Positions 51,967 through 62,475 of a stretch of DNA of 64,000 nucleotides are shown here, piece after piece. The notes beneath the pieces are model-generated. The model made no database searches. It was not told where the DNA came from and saw only the letters and a list, made by a program, of their open reading frames with translations. Origin of the DNA: Chrysoporthe austroafricana. Lineage: Eukaryota; Ascomycota; Sordariomycetes; Diaporthales; Cryphonectriaceae. Position numbers and translations under genes: made by a program. Position 1 is the first letter of the stretch; the number at the start of each line of letters is the position of its first letter. The stretch lies in assembly GCA_001051155.2 (NCBI GenBank), contig JYIP02000015.1, positions 248,001-312,000 of the forward strand. The letters are read 5' to 3'.

Positions 51967-52384
51967 CATATCCAGAGACGGTTCGTCAAGACACTGTCTA
52001 CAGAGAACAAGGCCATTTCTACCTGAGCGGCATCGTTGTGTGGTCTTCTTGTGGTTCTGCCCGTAGCTTGAAATGAGGTAGAATGACCAAGAGTGAGAAC
52101 GATTGACGTGATCATTCTTGTTCGCTTAGACATGTGATACGTTACCGACTCCACGAGGTTTATCTTCCGTTCTAACCCAACACATCATGACCAAAGCATA
52201 AATGTGATCTGGCTGCAGTGTGTAATAGTCGCCATGTAGCAGGATCTTTGCTTTGACATTGCACATCCCACACACCGGCATAATTCGAAATTAGCTTAGT
52301 CCATGCTACTATCACTGTAAGTGTAATATATATCAATATGAATCAAATGGTACTTGAGGTTCCTCGTTCGTCTCACTGAAAGCT
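51967..52384. other. convergent 3' region
   Basis: About 420 bp between the 3' ends of the 2-oxoglutarate oxygenase and the salicylate-hydroxylase-like remnant. It includes the lost C-terminal codons of the oxygenase (to 52023) and A+T-rich sequence around 52290-52380. No gene is seen. Confidence 0.6.
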
Positions 52385-53180
52385 TTAAGACAGGTATGCA
52401 CATCCCTTTGTGAAAAGCCGATGTGTCTCCTCCACCATCGATTCGTAGTCAAAGTGCCAAATCTTTAAAGTCCGATCTCGAATTTCTTCAAAGCATACTT
52501 CTGCTTTGGTCCACCGCTCGGGATTACCCCATTCCTCTTGGTGGTAGAGGTCACATACCCGTCGGCTGCTGTCTACAAGCCACTGTGTCCGTGGCCGTCG
52601 TATGGTATTGTACGTTTCGAAAGCCAGTTTGAGGGCCTGCCCTTTCGCCACTTTGCCCTTACTCGCAACGGCGAGGACGTCTGTCATCAAAGCGACGAGG
52701 CAGAGCGCATCCTCGACTCCCATGCACGCACCTGCGCCGTGATGTGGTGTAGAAGCGTGTGCGGCGTCTCCGGCAAGACACAGCTTGTCCTTGTTGAAAT
52801 GCGGTGCCGGAAAGTCCCATGTGTCGAACAGTGCCCACTTGTCGAGCTTCTCGGGCAGTAAACCCAACAGGTCACGCACGCACGGAATCCAATTGCGGAA
52901 GGCCTCCTGCACATCTTGTCGAGTAGCTGGTGCTACCATTTGGTTGGCGTCCGGCCACTCATTTGCATCATGGACAAAGGCGGAGACATTGAGCATGACC
53001 TGGTTGGCGACTGGGTAGTGTATCAGGTGTGCGCCAGGTCCTACGTGCATATGCTGATTCTTCGCTTTTTGGCCTCCCAGTACTTTGACTGCCGCATCCA
53101 TGGGCACGAGACCGCGAAATGCAAACTTGTGGCTGTAATGGTTCGCGCCAGGCTCATCCGGGATCAGTGGGGTGCCGACA
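52385..53180 (-). pseudogene. salicylate-hydroxylase-type FAD monooxygenase, 5' end deleted
   Basis: C-terminal two-thirds of a class A flavoprotein monooxygenase. Recognisable from [10 protein letters not shown] and [19 protein letters not shown] to the FAD motif [22 protein letters not shown] and the natural C-terminus (stop 52385-52387). The N-terminal part with GxGxxG and the DG region is absent. Reading toward its start, the frame runs into sequence that is coding for the polyketide synthase on the other strand. No upstream exon is visible before that boundary. Such enzymes dearomatise or hydroxylate the PKS product in azaphilone, sorbicillinoid and tropolone pathways. This copy cannot bind FAD normally and is dead. 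Confidence 0.88.
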
Positions 53181-55936
53181 GGGGCGCCATGCTGGCCATC
53201 GAGGCCAGCCTCGAAGATGCTGAGTGCCTTGCCAAGCTCGCGAACGCCACTCTTGATGAGGGTCAAGGACCCGCTGTCATCGCCTGCTTCAACGGCCCGC
53301 GCAGCTACACACTTGCTGACCCCACGGCCGCCATTGACGCCGCTGCTGAGGTCCTGGCGAGTGATACAACTTTTTCTGTGAAATCGAAGAGGCTAAGCGT
53401 TACTCACGCATATCACTCATCTCTCACCGAACCTCTGATTGCTTCTTTGAAGCAGGCGGCTGTCGATTGCGCATTCCAGCAGCCAACATTTGAATGGGCA
53501 CGCTGCACTGAGACAGAGTCTGGAAATGAAATTGATGCAAGCTTCTTCAGCGACCACCTGCGTCAACCAGTCTATTTCAATCACTGCGTGCAAAGGCTGG
53601 CCTCGAAATGGCCTGAGTGTGTCTGGCTTGAGGCCGGATCTAACTCTACAATCACGCAGATGGTCAGTAAGGCCTTGGGGGCCCCCCAAAACAATACCTT
53701 TGTACCTGTCAACATATTCAGAGATTCAGCCTATGACAATCTGGCAGAGGCGACTGTTGCCTTGTGGAAAGCTGGAGTGAACGTGTCCTATTGGGCGCAC
53801 TCCAGTTTGCAGACATCTGAGCACGCTGTTCACCTCCTCCCGCCGTACGAGTTCGCCAAATCAAAGCATTGGGTGGAGCTATATGAAGGCCCAGTAGCAC
53901 CAGCCGAGGTCATAAATAAACCAACTGTGACTATCGAAGGGCCTCCCAAGATTCCGGAGACGCTCTTGACCTTCGCCGGATACCAGGACGGAGCAGCCAA
54001 GCGCCGTGCGCGCTTCCGAGTCAACACCATGATTCCGGAATTCAAAAAATTGATGAACGGTCACACATTTGTCAATACCGCTCCCATCTGTCCTGCAACG
54101 GTACAGGTCGATCTTGCCGTTGATGGACTGGCCCAGCTACTCTCTTCAGGCGACGACTTTAACCCTGAGATTTCTGGCATTGAGAATGTGGCGCCCATTT
54201 GCGATGACCCGTCTCTACTAGTGTGGCTTGACTTGGAGGTTTCTCGAGATACATCAGGAGAGTGGTTATTCAAGTTCGAGAGCGAGAGCGAGAAGGGCTC
54301 GCGCAAGCCTACCACTCACACGAAAGGCCGCATCAATCCATCTGTGAAGAACATCGCAACATTATTAGACTTGGCCCGATACCAGCGCATTATTCAGCAC
54401 GAACACTGCCTGGAGATCTTGAACTCAACAAATCCAGACGACATCATCATGGGTCGCAATATCTATAGGGTGTTCGGGGATGTTGTTGACTATGACGAGC
54501 AATACCGTGGTGTCGTCAAGCTCGTCGGCAAGGGCACATTGTCAGCAGGTCATGTCGTGAAGGACTACAACAAGAAGACCTGGTACGACCCACACTTGTC
54601 GGACGCCTTTTGTCAGGTTGGTGGGATCTTCGTGAATTGCATGACCGACAGGCCGTTGACGGACGTCTTCATTTGCTCTGGTCTGGAGCGATGGCTACGG
54701 TCTGGCGCGCTTCTCAAACATCGGCCTAAGAAGTACGATGTCCTTGCAGTCCACAACGGTTCGACAGCCTCTGGGAACTATTTGACCGACATATTTGTCT
54801 TTGATCCCGACAATGAGACGCTGGTCGAAGCAATCCTGGGTATCAAGTATGTCAAGGTGAACAAGACTTCTATATCCAAGCTATTACAGCGTCTCACCAA
54901 TACTTCTACCACCGAGGCAAAGCTATCAACCCCGGTTCTTCTGGAAAGTGTCTCCACACAAAATAGCCTACCACAGCCCTCAGATGAAGCACCCAAGCAA
55001 GTCAAGACACTGCCGGCGCCCACGCAGAAATTGAAACCGCGTCAAGCAAAGCAGCCCAAGCCGCTGACAGCACCTCGAGATAGCCTAAGGCCCAAGCTCA
55101 AGGCTATTGTGTCAGAGCTCTCCGGTATTGATGAAGACCAAATCACACCTGAGAGCAACTTAGCGGACCTAGGTATAGATTCTCTAATGGGAATGGAGCT
55201 CGTCTCAGAGCTGGAGAGCAAATTCAAATTCACTCTCTCTTTGGATGAAGCCGCCGAGATCATTGACATGAAGGGCTTGGTCGATTGTGTACGCAAGACG
55301 GTCGGTATTTCCGACGTGAGTCCTGCTGAAGATAGAGAGCTGGACATTAACGAGGGAGAAACCGAGTCCGATTCCAATTCCGTCTCCAACACCTCGTCGT
55401 CACCAACAGACTCTACACCCGTTACCACTGAGGAAGATGTTCCTGGCGCCACTTTGTGCAAGGTTGATATCCTCGCAATCGTGGCCGACTTGACTGGCAG
55501 TGAACGTCACGAGCTAAACCAGGCAGTGCCCCTGAGCGATCTCGGCGTGGATTCCTTGCTGTCTTTGGAGATCCGGGCTGTTCTTGAGTCTGACTTCAAT
55601 GTGGGACTGGATGAGCATATCAATATCGAAGAATTGACTGCAGAACGTCTCATGGAGATCGTCAACAACATAATTTCGAAGCAGACACAAACAAGAGTGA
55701 AGCGTGAAAGCTGGGATGAGCAGTGGGACGACCGCGGCGGCCGTCAGGAGCAGCCCAGCCGTGGTGTACACAGGCACAACGAGACGAGCTGCCGACTAAA
55801 GATAGCACCTAGGCACAGGAGAGGGGCTACCGTAGGGGACACCGACCCAGTAGGTGAGTGGTGGAGGGGCAGACTGGATCAAGGCCGCAGATTGGAACTT
55901 CGATCTGGAAGAAGGGGTCAAATAGCAATTCAGTGA
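53130..55936 (+). pseudogene. non-reducing polyketide synthase remnant (AT C-terminus, PT, ACP, ACP)
   Basis: C-terminal part of a fungal NR-PKS. Similarity begins in the middle of the acyltransferase ([20 protein letters not shown], then [11 protein letters not shown] and HAYHSSL). A complete product-template domain follows, with the catalytic His of GHTFVNTAPICP at about 54062 and the catalytic Asp of LSDAFCQVGGIF at about 54602. Two acyl carrier domains follow, with phosphopantetheine serines in GIDSLMG (55181-55183) and GVDSLLS (55553-55555). SAT, KS and the GHSxG half of AT are missing. The frame stays open through all these domains. After the second ACP the last 75 or so residues, rich in Arg and Gly, resemble nothing known; a methyltransferase or release domain would be expected here. 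The frame upstream of 53130 is antisense to the FAD monooxygenase. Without KS this gene cannot make a polyketide. Confidence 0.9.
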
Positions 55937-56045
55937 GCTATGCGCGTTCGTCGGTAAGGTCTGCGCGACCAACAACTGCTAAGAAAAAAGTGACAAGGCT
56001 GGGGCCTGTCAATCGCACTGTGTGACAATGGCAAACTATCTGCAT

Positions 56046-57000
56046 TTAATTGTAGCCTTTAACGGGGATACGTATAACGCGCCCTTGACTGTAGAGCATG
56101 ACGTGCAGATTGCGCAGCATTGTCGCCTTGGTGAAATAAATCCAGCCATCGACATCCTCTACTCTAAACCGCTCCTCCCTGGGCTTCACTTGACCCTTCG
56201 CCCGACCCTTACCCTTGCCCTTGCCTACATCATCCAAAAGGCTGGTCACGCTGATATCGCTGATGAGGACGAGCCCGCATTTCTGTCGAGAAATGATGAC
56301 CGCTAGACGTTTCTCGTCCGACGTAAATCCAGGGCCTGGGTTGGGGTATGCGGTACTCATCACTACTCATCACCACGAAGGCTATGTCGCCCTCTTAGCC
56401 CTAGAATGAGTGGACTGTAGAGGCCTCTTGCATGCTGAACAGCCTGGTGTACTTCGCCTCCTTCTTGCGCAGGACCTCGATGAGATCGATGTTGACAGCG
56501 TACAGCGCGATGATGACCAGGCGCTCCGGATTCACCTCCGTCTCTTGTACGAAATCGAGAATAAAGTCAAGTGTGATCTTGACCTGGTCAGGGCTCCTCT
56601 TTGACTGTGTGGCCTCATCGACAAAGACGCGCAAGCCCTTGCAGTGGAGGAAGAAGGGAAGCATTTTCCCCAGCCGGCGATGGCTTCATATCATCGAACC
56701 TTTTCGTGACGTAGGACTCGAGCGCTGAACCGGCGGCGAATGTCGGGAGCGATGCTTTGCAGTTGGGGCCATACGTGAAGGGAACGTCCAAATACATGAG
56801 GTTGGACAGGTAATCGAACATGCCTTCGACCATCCGCAACTGGATCTTCCACATGCTGCTGTGGATTGCCTCGTCACCAGCTTGCGGGTTCTGTACCAGT
56901 TTGAAGAACGCGTCGATCTCATCACTTGCCTTGTACGCGCGAATGATGCAGGGGTATCTGGCTTCTTGTCCTTGTTGTAGTGGTCGACGACACGGCTATC
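56046..57000 (-). pseudogene. superfamily 1 (NAM7/DNA2-like) helicase remnant
   Basis: C-terminal helicase fragment in three frames on the minus strand. FFLHCKGLRVFVDEATQSKR and VIIALYAVNIDLIEVLRKKE lead to the motif V region STVHSF-stop-G-stop-EGDIAFVVM, then YPNPGPGFTSDEKRLAVIIS with RQKCGLVLISD (motif VI). The two stops (TAG at 56401-56403, TAA at 56395-56397) stand where the family has the two Gln of SFQGQE, so both are CA to TA changes. A short duplication near 56355-56373 (repeated ATGAGT) shifts the frame after VVM, and another shift lies near 56670. The N-terminal ATP-binding part is not present. It probably stems from a repeated helicase gene or element hit by RIP. Confidence 0.75.
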
Positions 57001-57200
57001 ACGATAGGCGTGGCATCTCCAACCGGCTGTGCCTTAGATAACCAAGGAATTGCACACGGGAAAATCTAGAATAGAGAACGGAGTGCCACAGAAATTAAAA
57101 AACTTGGTAGTCGGTAATACTGTAGGTTCTCGTGGGAGTCGCGGGCTCGTGATCGTCACAACCCAAGTTCGTATCGATGACGCCTGCCGGTTGTCCATTT
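57001..57200. other. short interval before SAS2
   Basis: Boundary between the decayed block and the intact SAS2-type gene, whose stop codon is at 57201-57203. A few further helicase-like residues may lie here in the minus frame (around 57000) but cannot be assigned. Confidence 0.45.
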
Positions 57201-59363
57201 CTACATCTCTTCCTCTTCGGTGGCAGTCTTCTTGATGGCATACCCATCTACGAAGCCATCCGGGTCACACGCCTTCTCGAGGCTGATGCTATTCGCCTGG
57301 ACCCAGGCCCACATAGCCTCCTTGCTAACCCGCACTCGCGGGACATCCTTTACCTCATCGTTCTCATCACTGGCCGCACCTTCACCATCCTCCTTGTCCC
57401 CCTCGGACGAGGGCGCAGCCACACGCTTCTTCTTCTTGGGCGGACCCGCCTCCGCCTCCCTAATAACGGCCATTTCCCGAAGCATCATCAGACAGTCCTC
57501 CGGCACGATCCACGTTGCCTTGCTACACTCATCGACATCGACGACCACCTCGTCCTCCCCGCTCGTGTCGAGACTCAGGAGCCAGCCGGCAATCTCCCCC
57601 GCCCAGAAGCGCTTGTAACCCTTCTTCCCCAGGTCGGAGATGGGTTTCTCCGGTCCGCCGAGGAGGCCCTCACGTCGCGAGATCTCGTAGCTGACGCCCA
57701 TGAGGAGCGCGCCGAGTCCCTTGCGCTGCCAAGGCGGGAAGACCAGGATGCAGGCCAGGTTGTTGTTGTCCCAGGAGAGCTTCTCCTTGGAGAAGAAGCC
57801 GACAACCTGATGCTTGGGCGGCAGGGGCTCTGAGGAGTCACCATCAGAGCGCGGATGCCGGGCGGTGTGGACGAGGAGGAAGTAGTTGAAGCCGGCAACG
57901 TCGAAGAACACACTCTTGTTGTCGAGGAAGAGCTTGGCGAAAAGAGAGAGGTTCTGGCAGAAGAGACCCTCGTCTTCGCCGTCGACTTCCCAGATGGACC
58001 ACTCGCCTTGGTCGTCAACGTCCGCCTCGTCGGCCTGCTGCGTGGCGTCTGCAGTCCTTGTCTTCCGTGCTGGTCCTCTGGATGTTGCAGTCTCTGCCGC
58101 TCCTTGTCGAGCCCTTCGACCCTTTGGGTGTGTGTAGATCTTCTTGCCCGGCACGTAGCCTCGCCTTTCGCACAGATGTACGTGTTGCCACCATGGTACA
58201 AGCTCTTTCGAGTATTTAAAACAGCATGGACACACGTATAACCTGTCTAGCTTATCATCCTTGGTCTTTCGTGACGGTTGGTTGGACAGACCGTCCTCCT
58301 TGTTCGAGCCATCTTGCACGCCGTTGACAACATCGTTCGCCTTGACACTGTTTCCCGATATCTCCCCCAACGCCTCCGTACCGTACGGCGAGTGGTACCA
58401 GGTCGAAAAGCACACGTTTCCAAACACAACCTTGTCGATATTCCGATCGATGATGCTCGATCTCCTCTGTTCGGGGTTTTTGGTGGGAATTCGTTTCTTC
58501 GCAGGCCGAGGGGGCGATTGCTGCGTCGAGACGGCCGTATTTGGTACGAACGGCTTGCTCGTGTTGGCAGTGACGTGGTCCGAGATCTTGACCGACCGCG
58601 GTGAAGTCTGGGTCATAATAGGGACAGTCTTTGTGGCCGATAGGGGCGGATGGTGTTTCCGAGTCGCCTTCACCGGTGGCTGCAATCCTCCGCGTGTTGG
58701 TGGATCCACGGCTGAGCCACGTCGTCTTGATTTCGTAGGAGCTTCTATCATCTCGACATGCATGGGTGCGGCGGGATCGGTTGTGTCGCCGTTGATTAGC
58801 TCGTCGGGGTCATGATCGCCGCCGTCGCCGTCGCCGTCGCCGTTGACGTGTTGCTGGTGGCGGAGAAGTCTGCTCCTGATGACGGGCTTGGGTACCATAT
58901 CCGGGTCGGCCTGATTCGTTGACCTCAGCACGGGCCGGTGCTGCGGCGCAGATGATCGGCCTCGCTCGCCGGCGCCGGCCTGCCCCTGCGTGGCGGCTGA
59001 CACTGATGCAGACGAAGGCGGTGCAGCGTGCGCAGGAGTCACGACTGCGTCATTTGCGCTACCGTGGTTGTGCGGGGCGGTCTTGCTGCTGTTCTTGTTG
59101 AGCAGGAGCAGCACGTGGGAATTCTCGTCGTCCCCTGCTTGTCGCTGGCGGTGGCTGGGATCCGCGGGTCGTGATTTGCGACGCCTGCGCGGCTCTGGGT
59201 CGGCCTGCCAAGGGAGCTCGAGCGGGGCCACCGAAGATTGGCGTGTCGCACGACGCGTAACGGTGGATTTATCGCCGTGCGGTGGAGATTCATGCGCCGG
59301 CGCTGGGCGCGGGCGTGGGCCTGGTGCCGCGTCGTGTGGTCGCTTGCGCTTGATGGGCGCCAT
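57201..59363 (-). CDS. SAS2: MYST-family histone acetyltransferase, Sas2-type
   Basis: Nuclear histone H4 acetyltransferase of the MYST family. A single exon of 720 codons. Residues 1-300 are basic, Pro/Ser/Arg-rich and disordered. The MYST domain follows: FGNVCFSTWYHSPYG, a C2HC zinc finger with C378, C381, H394 and C398, the FLDNKSVFFDVAGFNYFLLV strand region, catalytic Cys538 in ACILVFPPW, the acetyl-CoA loop QRKGLG (546-551) and catalytic Glu572 in GGPEKPISDLG. Sequence between finger and core is longer than in Esa1, and no chromodomain is visible, which fits the Sas2 branch. The C-terminal 90 residues are acidic. Sas2 acts with Sas4 and Sas5 on H4K16 in yeast. It is head to head with the PPR-like gene. 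Confidence 0.9.
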   Translation of the reverse strand: MAPIKRKRPHDAAPGPRPRPAPAHESPPHGDKSTVTRRATRQSSVAPLELPWQADPEPRRRRKSRPADPSHRQRQAGDDENSHVLLLLNKNSSKTAPHNHGSANDAVVTPAHAAPPSSASVSAATQGQAGAGERGRSSAPQHRPVLRSTNQADPDMVPKPVIRSRLLRHQQHVNGDGDGDGGDHDPDELINGDTTDPAAPMHVEMIEAPTKSRRRGSAVDPPTRGGLQPPVKATRKHHPPLSATKTVPIMTQTSPRSVKISDHVTANTSKPFVPNTAVSTQQSPPRPAKKRIPTKNPEQRRSSIIDRNIDKVVFGNVCFSTWYHSPYGTEALGEISGNSVKANDVVNGVQDGSNKEDGLSNQPSRKTKDDKLDRLYVCPCCFKYSKELVPWWQHVHLCERRGYVPGKKIYTHPKGRRARQGAAETATSRGPARKTRTADATQQADEADVDDQGEWSIWEVDGEDEGLFCQNLSLFAKLFLDNKSVFFDVAGFNYFLLVHTARHPRSDGDSSEPLPPKHQVVGFFSKEKLSWDNNNLACILVFPPWQRKGLGALLMGVSYEISRREGLLGGPEKPISDLGKKGYKRFWAGEIAGWLLSLDTSGEDEVVVDVDECSKATWIVPEDCLMMLREMAVIREAEAGPPKKKKRVAAPSSEGDKEDGEGAASDENDEVKDVPRVRVSKEAMWAWVQANSISLEKACDPDGFVDGYAIKKTATEEEEM

Positions 59364-59742
59364 CTTCGGGTGGAGGGGAGGAAGGCAGCTTGCAAGCTCT
59401 CAGCAGCGGCGGTCGGTGCGCGGAGGGTTCATCTTGATACAGTGCTGATGACAGTACCAAGATTCAGAGGCAGCTCTGAAGCCTCTCGTCACGTTCACTG
59501 TCCTAGGTCGTCGCCGCCGCCCTTGTCCCTTGTTGGGTAAAGGGGCTCCCCGGCACCGGAGCCGAAGCGGCATTACGTCAGCCTCGGTTATTGCATGCTT
59601 GTCAATCAATTCTGACATTAGCTCTTTTTCGAGCTCCAGGCTTGCGGGCTATCCTCACTCTACAACTTCACCCCGCGATCGCCCCCCGCCCTTCTTCGCC
59701 ATTGAGGGCAGTGAGCAGTCCTGTGGCCCTCAAGATGAGTGC
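59364..59742. promoter_or_regulatory. divergent SAS2/PPR-like promoter region
   Basis: A compact 379-bp interval between the start codons of SAS2 (leftward) and the PPR-like gene (rightward), so the two promoters must overlap or adjoin. No specific element is identified. Confidence 0.5.
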
Positions 59743-62475
59743 ATGTCTCCCTCCATGCATCTGCTCTCGCTTCCCTCGGGGAAACGGCCTCTGATCGCTA
59801 GAGCATATGGCCCTCGTCTGCCTGTGAGCCGTTGACTGCACGATTGCCCACTTGCAATCAGACGTTGAACTAATCGTTCCGCACAGGCTGCGGTGAGGCT
59901 TCCGCCTGTCTCGCGCCCCTATCAGACCGCGTCTCTGCGAGTAGAGTCCGAAGACTACCAGTCTCGACAAAATGCGACACAAGGGCATATCCGATCCAAA
60001 GGACCACGGTCGAGGGCGGACCGATACTACTTGAGCCATCCTCCAACGAATCTCCTAAAAGAGCGACTGCGGATTCGGGGCGACAATTTGACATGGGACA
60101 ATTGGGAGAAGTCGCAGAAGGTTGCCCATTTGCAGAATCCACGACTTCCCATCCTGACCCATCAATTCGTCTTGAGGGAGGATGAGGCCAGGATACAGAC
60201 CAGTATATCGGAACTGCTAAACTATCCGGACAAGTGGAGGGCGCGGCTCGAGAGATTGGCGCATAAGGGACTCGATGAGAGTGACCTGGCGTACTGGATA
60301 TGGATCCTGGAAGTCGAAAACTCGGATACCAAGGTCGACAGACTTGTCGGGAGTGACCGATTCAAGCCAATATTTGTCCTCATGGCTATCCTTCGTTCCG
60401 ACGAACATTTCCTTCAAGGCTCTTCGCTGGTCAAATTGTACGACTACATTGCCAGAACCTATTTTAGGCCGGACGCAGACCTCCAGACACGAATACTCGA
60501 ACGCGCACTGAGTCGTACAATGGACAATCAGCTCAACATGACACCCACTCATTTTATGCTCCTGCTCGAGCGTCTAGTCCGTCACTGCCTGAAGACGTTT
60601 CCCTCCTCCATAGTCATGATTGCTCGGCTGGTGGTTGGCTACATACGGGCATCCACGGATGACACCACACCTAACAAAGCCAACCGGCGTACAGCCTATG
60701 CGGATCGTTGCATGGTCTTCAACTTCGCGCTGCAGGCGTTCCGCCAGACGCCAGGGTCATCGCCTGTGGCCCACTCGTCTCACAGTTGGAAAGCTCAGAG
60801 GATCTTGCTCGGCTTCTCAGCAGGTTTGAAACGACCGCTCGTCATTGACAGAGGGAGCTACAGGGCAATCAGGATGGTGCTCTTAGGACTCAAGAAAACA
60901 CCAGCAGAAAAGATGACTGCCGCTCGACATGTAAAGTCCTGGCCGCCGTACATTAAGCAACTTGACGGAACAGATGAGGCGAGGGACACCGAGGAGTATC
61001 TCAGCAGGAGCGTCAAGGCCGGCACTCTCAAACGTTCTGAAGGATACTCCGATGACCTCATGGACAATGCTCTCGACACACTTGGGGGGGCTGTACCTGG
61101 AGAGTCTGTGTCTATCCAGCAACGCTCGGCGCGTCCACGGCTCTGGTCCTCCAAGTCGACCTTTCTCAATGTGTTCACTAACTGGGCTGCGGTGGTCAAG
61201 GCAACCAGAAATGCACAAGAGGCATGGCAGAGGTTTCACGAGCCCCCTCAACCCGGTTTGAAGCCCAATTTTCAAGTTTACGCAGAAATGTTCTCAAAGC
61301 TTTTCTCCGCCGAGACCGACTATGCATCATCTATTCTTCCAGGCGAAGCCAAGGAAACATACTCGCCGTACCAGGCCAACCTGACCGATTTCGAACGTGA
61401 GCGTTTGAGACCATGTTCACCAGAGGAGCTGTATGAGAGGATGTTGCGCGACGGCAACAGACCGGCTCGCCACTGCCTCGCCTTGCTCGTACGGAACGCG
61501 CCATCCTTGGAGAGAGCGGCTCAATTCTTGACCGACGGTGCTGTGGACAAACAAGTAGTGATCGATCTCACGAAGGCGTTCACTCCCCTACACAACAATC
61601 TAGAGCGAGTTCCCACCGCAGTCTTTGACGCATACCTGGCCCTGCTTTGCCGCCTTCAACCTCGTCGAAGGTGGGTCCATGATCCGGAACACCGTCCACT
61701 TCCCGAGGTCGTCATGAGATACGACCGTGTCATCCGTGCAGTCAAACTTGTTTGCACCCGCATGGGTCCAAGGCGACAGCGTGCAGCTCTTCCATGGCAT
61801 ACCGTTATGCGGGCCCTGGCAGACACCAAGCTCGTCCTACGGCCCTACATGACCCAACTCAAGGATGACATGTACGCACTGCACATGATGATGCAGCTTT
61901 TCAAGGCCTACAACATGAGCCAGGGTCTTCACCCTACCCCATTCGACTGCCTTGCCCGCTGCGTCCTGAAAGTGCTCCGCCACGGTTGCCCCAACGACCA
62001 CGAAGTATCGACTGCAGGACGGGACGTGAAGACTGCGATTGTGTTGCTCAAGGATGCCTTCGCAGAACTCACAACCCCTGTCCAAGCCCCCAACAGCACC
62101 GAGATGGCCTCTGGCCTCCCCACCCTTTACCATGAACTTAGTGCCGCGCACATTCAGACGTACCTGGAGGTGTTGATGGGTTCTGGGGACATGAATGAGG
62201 GCATTCACGTTGTCAAGTGGGTGCTCTCGTCGTGGGATATGGGTGAGGTGCTGCAGAACGCCCGCAATCCAGGCCATAAGCAGTGGGACATGCTCATGCA
62301 GGCGTTTACGTGCTTCCGGGCGTTCGCGGACGAGAGCTTCGATGCAAAGACGGTCAGGTCGGTGGAGAGACGATTTGAGGAGCTGGCCGAGCGTGGCGGG
62401 ACGTGGACGTGGCCCAGCGAGAAGGACGTGGAGGAGTACAGGAAATATAAGGACGCAAAGGACGAGATGATCTAG
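59743..62475 (+). CDS. mitochondrial pentatricopeptide-repeat-like protein
   Basis: Large helical protein, probably a mitochondrial RNA-binding PPR-type factor; the specific target is unknown. Two exons (59743-59823, 59887-62475) total 2670 nt, 889 aa. The first exon supplies a start codon and a basic presequence-like segment (MSPSMHLLSLPSGKRPLIAR) that the second exon lacks: without it the long frame has no nearby ATG. The 63-bp intron is GTGAGC-CAG. A second in-frame ATG at 59755 is an alternative start. The body consists of repeated amphipathic helix pairs, for example FKPIFVLMAILRSDEHFLQG, TPTHFMLLLERLVRHCL and HIQTYLEVLMGSGDMNEGI, the last resembling a PPR motif. No transmembrane segment is seen. 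Confidence 0.75.

Noticed and set aside
52916..53130. Extension of the PKS frame upstream to 52916 as a real N-terminus
   Set aside because: This stretch is antisense to conserved monooxygenase coding sequence and shows no PKS similarity; openness is incidental.
53181..53266. Extension of the monooxygenase frame to an ATG at 53266
   Set aside because: These codons are antisense to conserved AT sequence and replace the expected FAD-binding region, so they are read-through after the deletion junction.
55880..55980. Possible peptide (WNFDLEEGVK, stop, QFSELCAFVGKV) after the PKS
   Set aside because: Looks protein-like with a TAG in place of a possible Gln, but it is too short and I cannot place it in a family.
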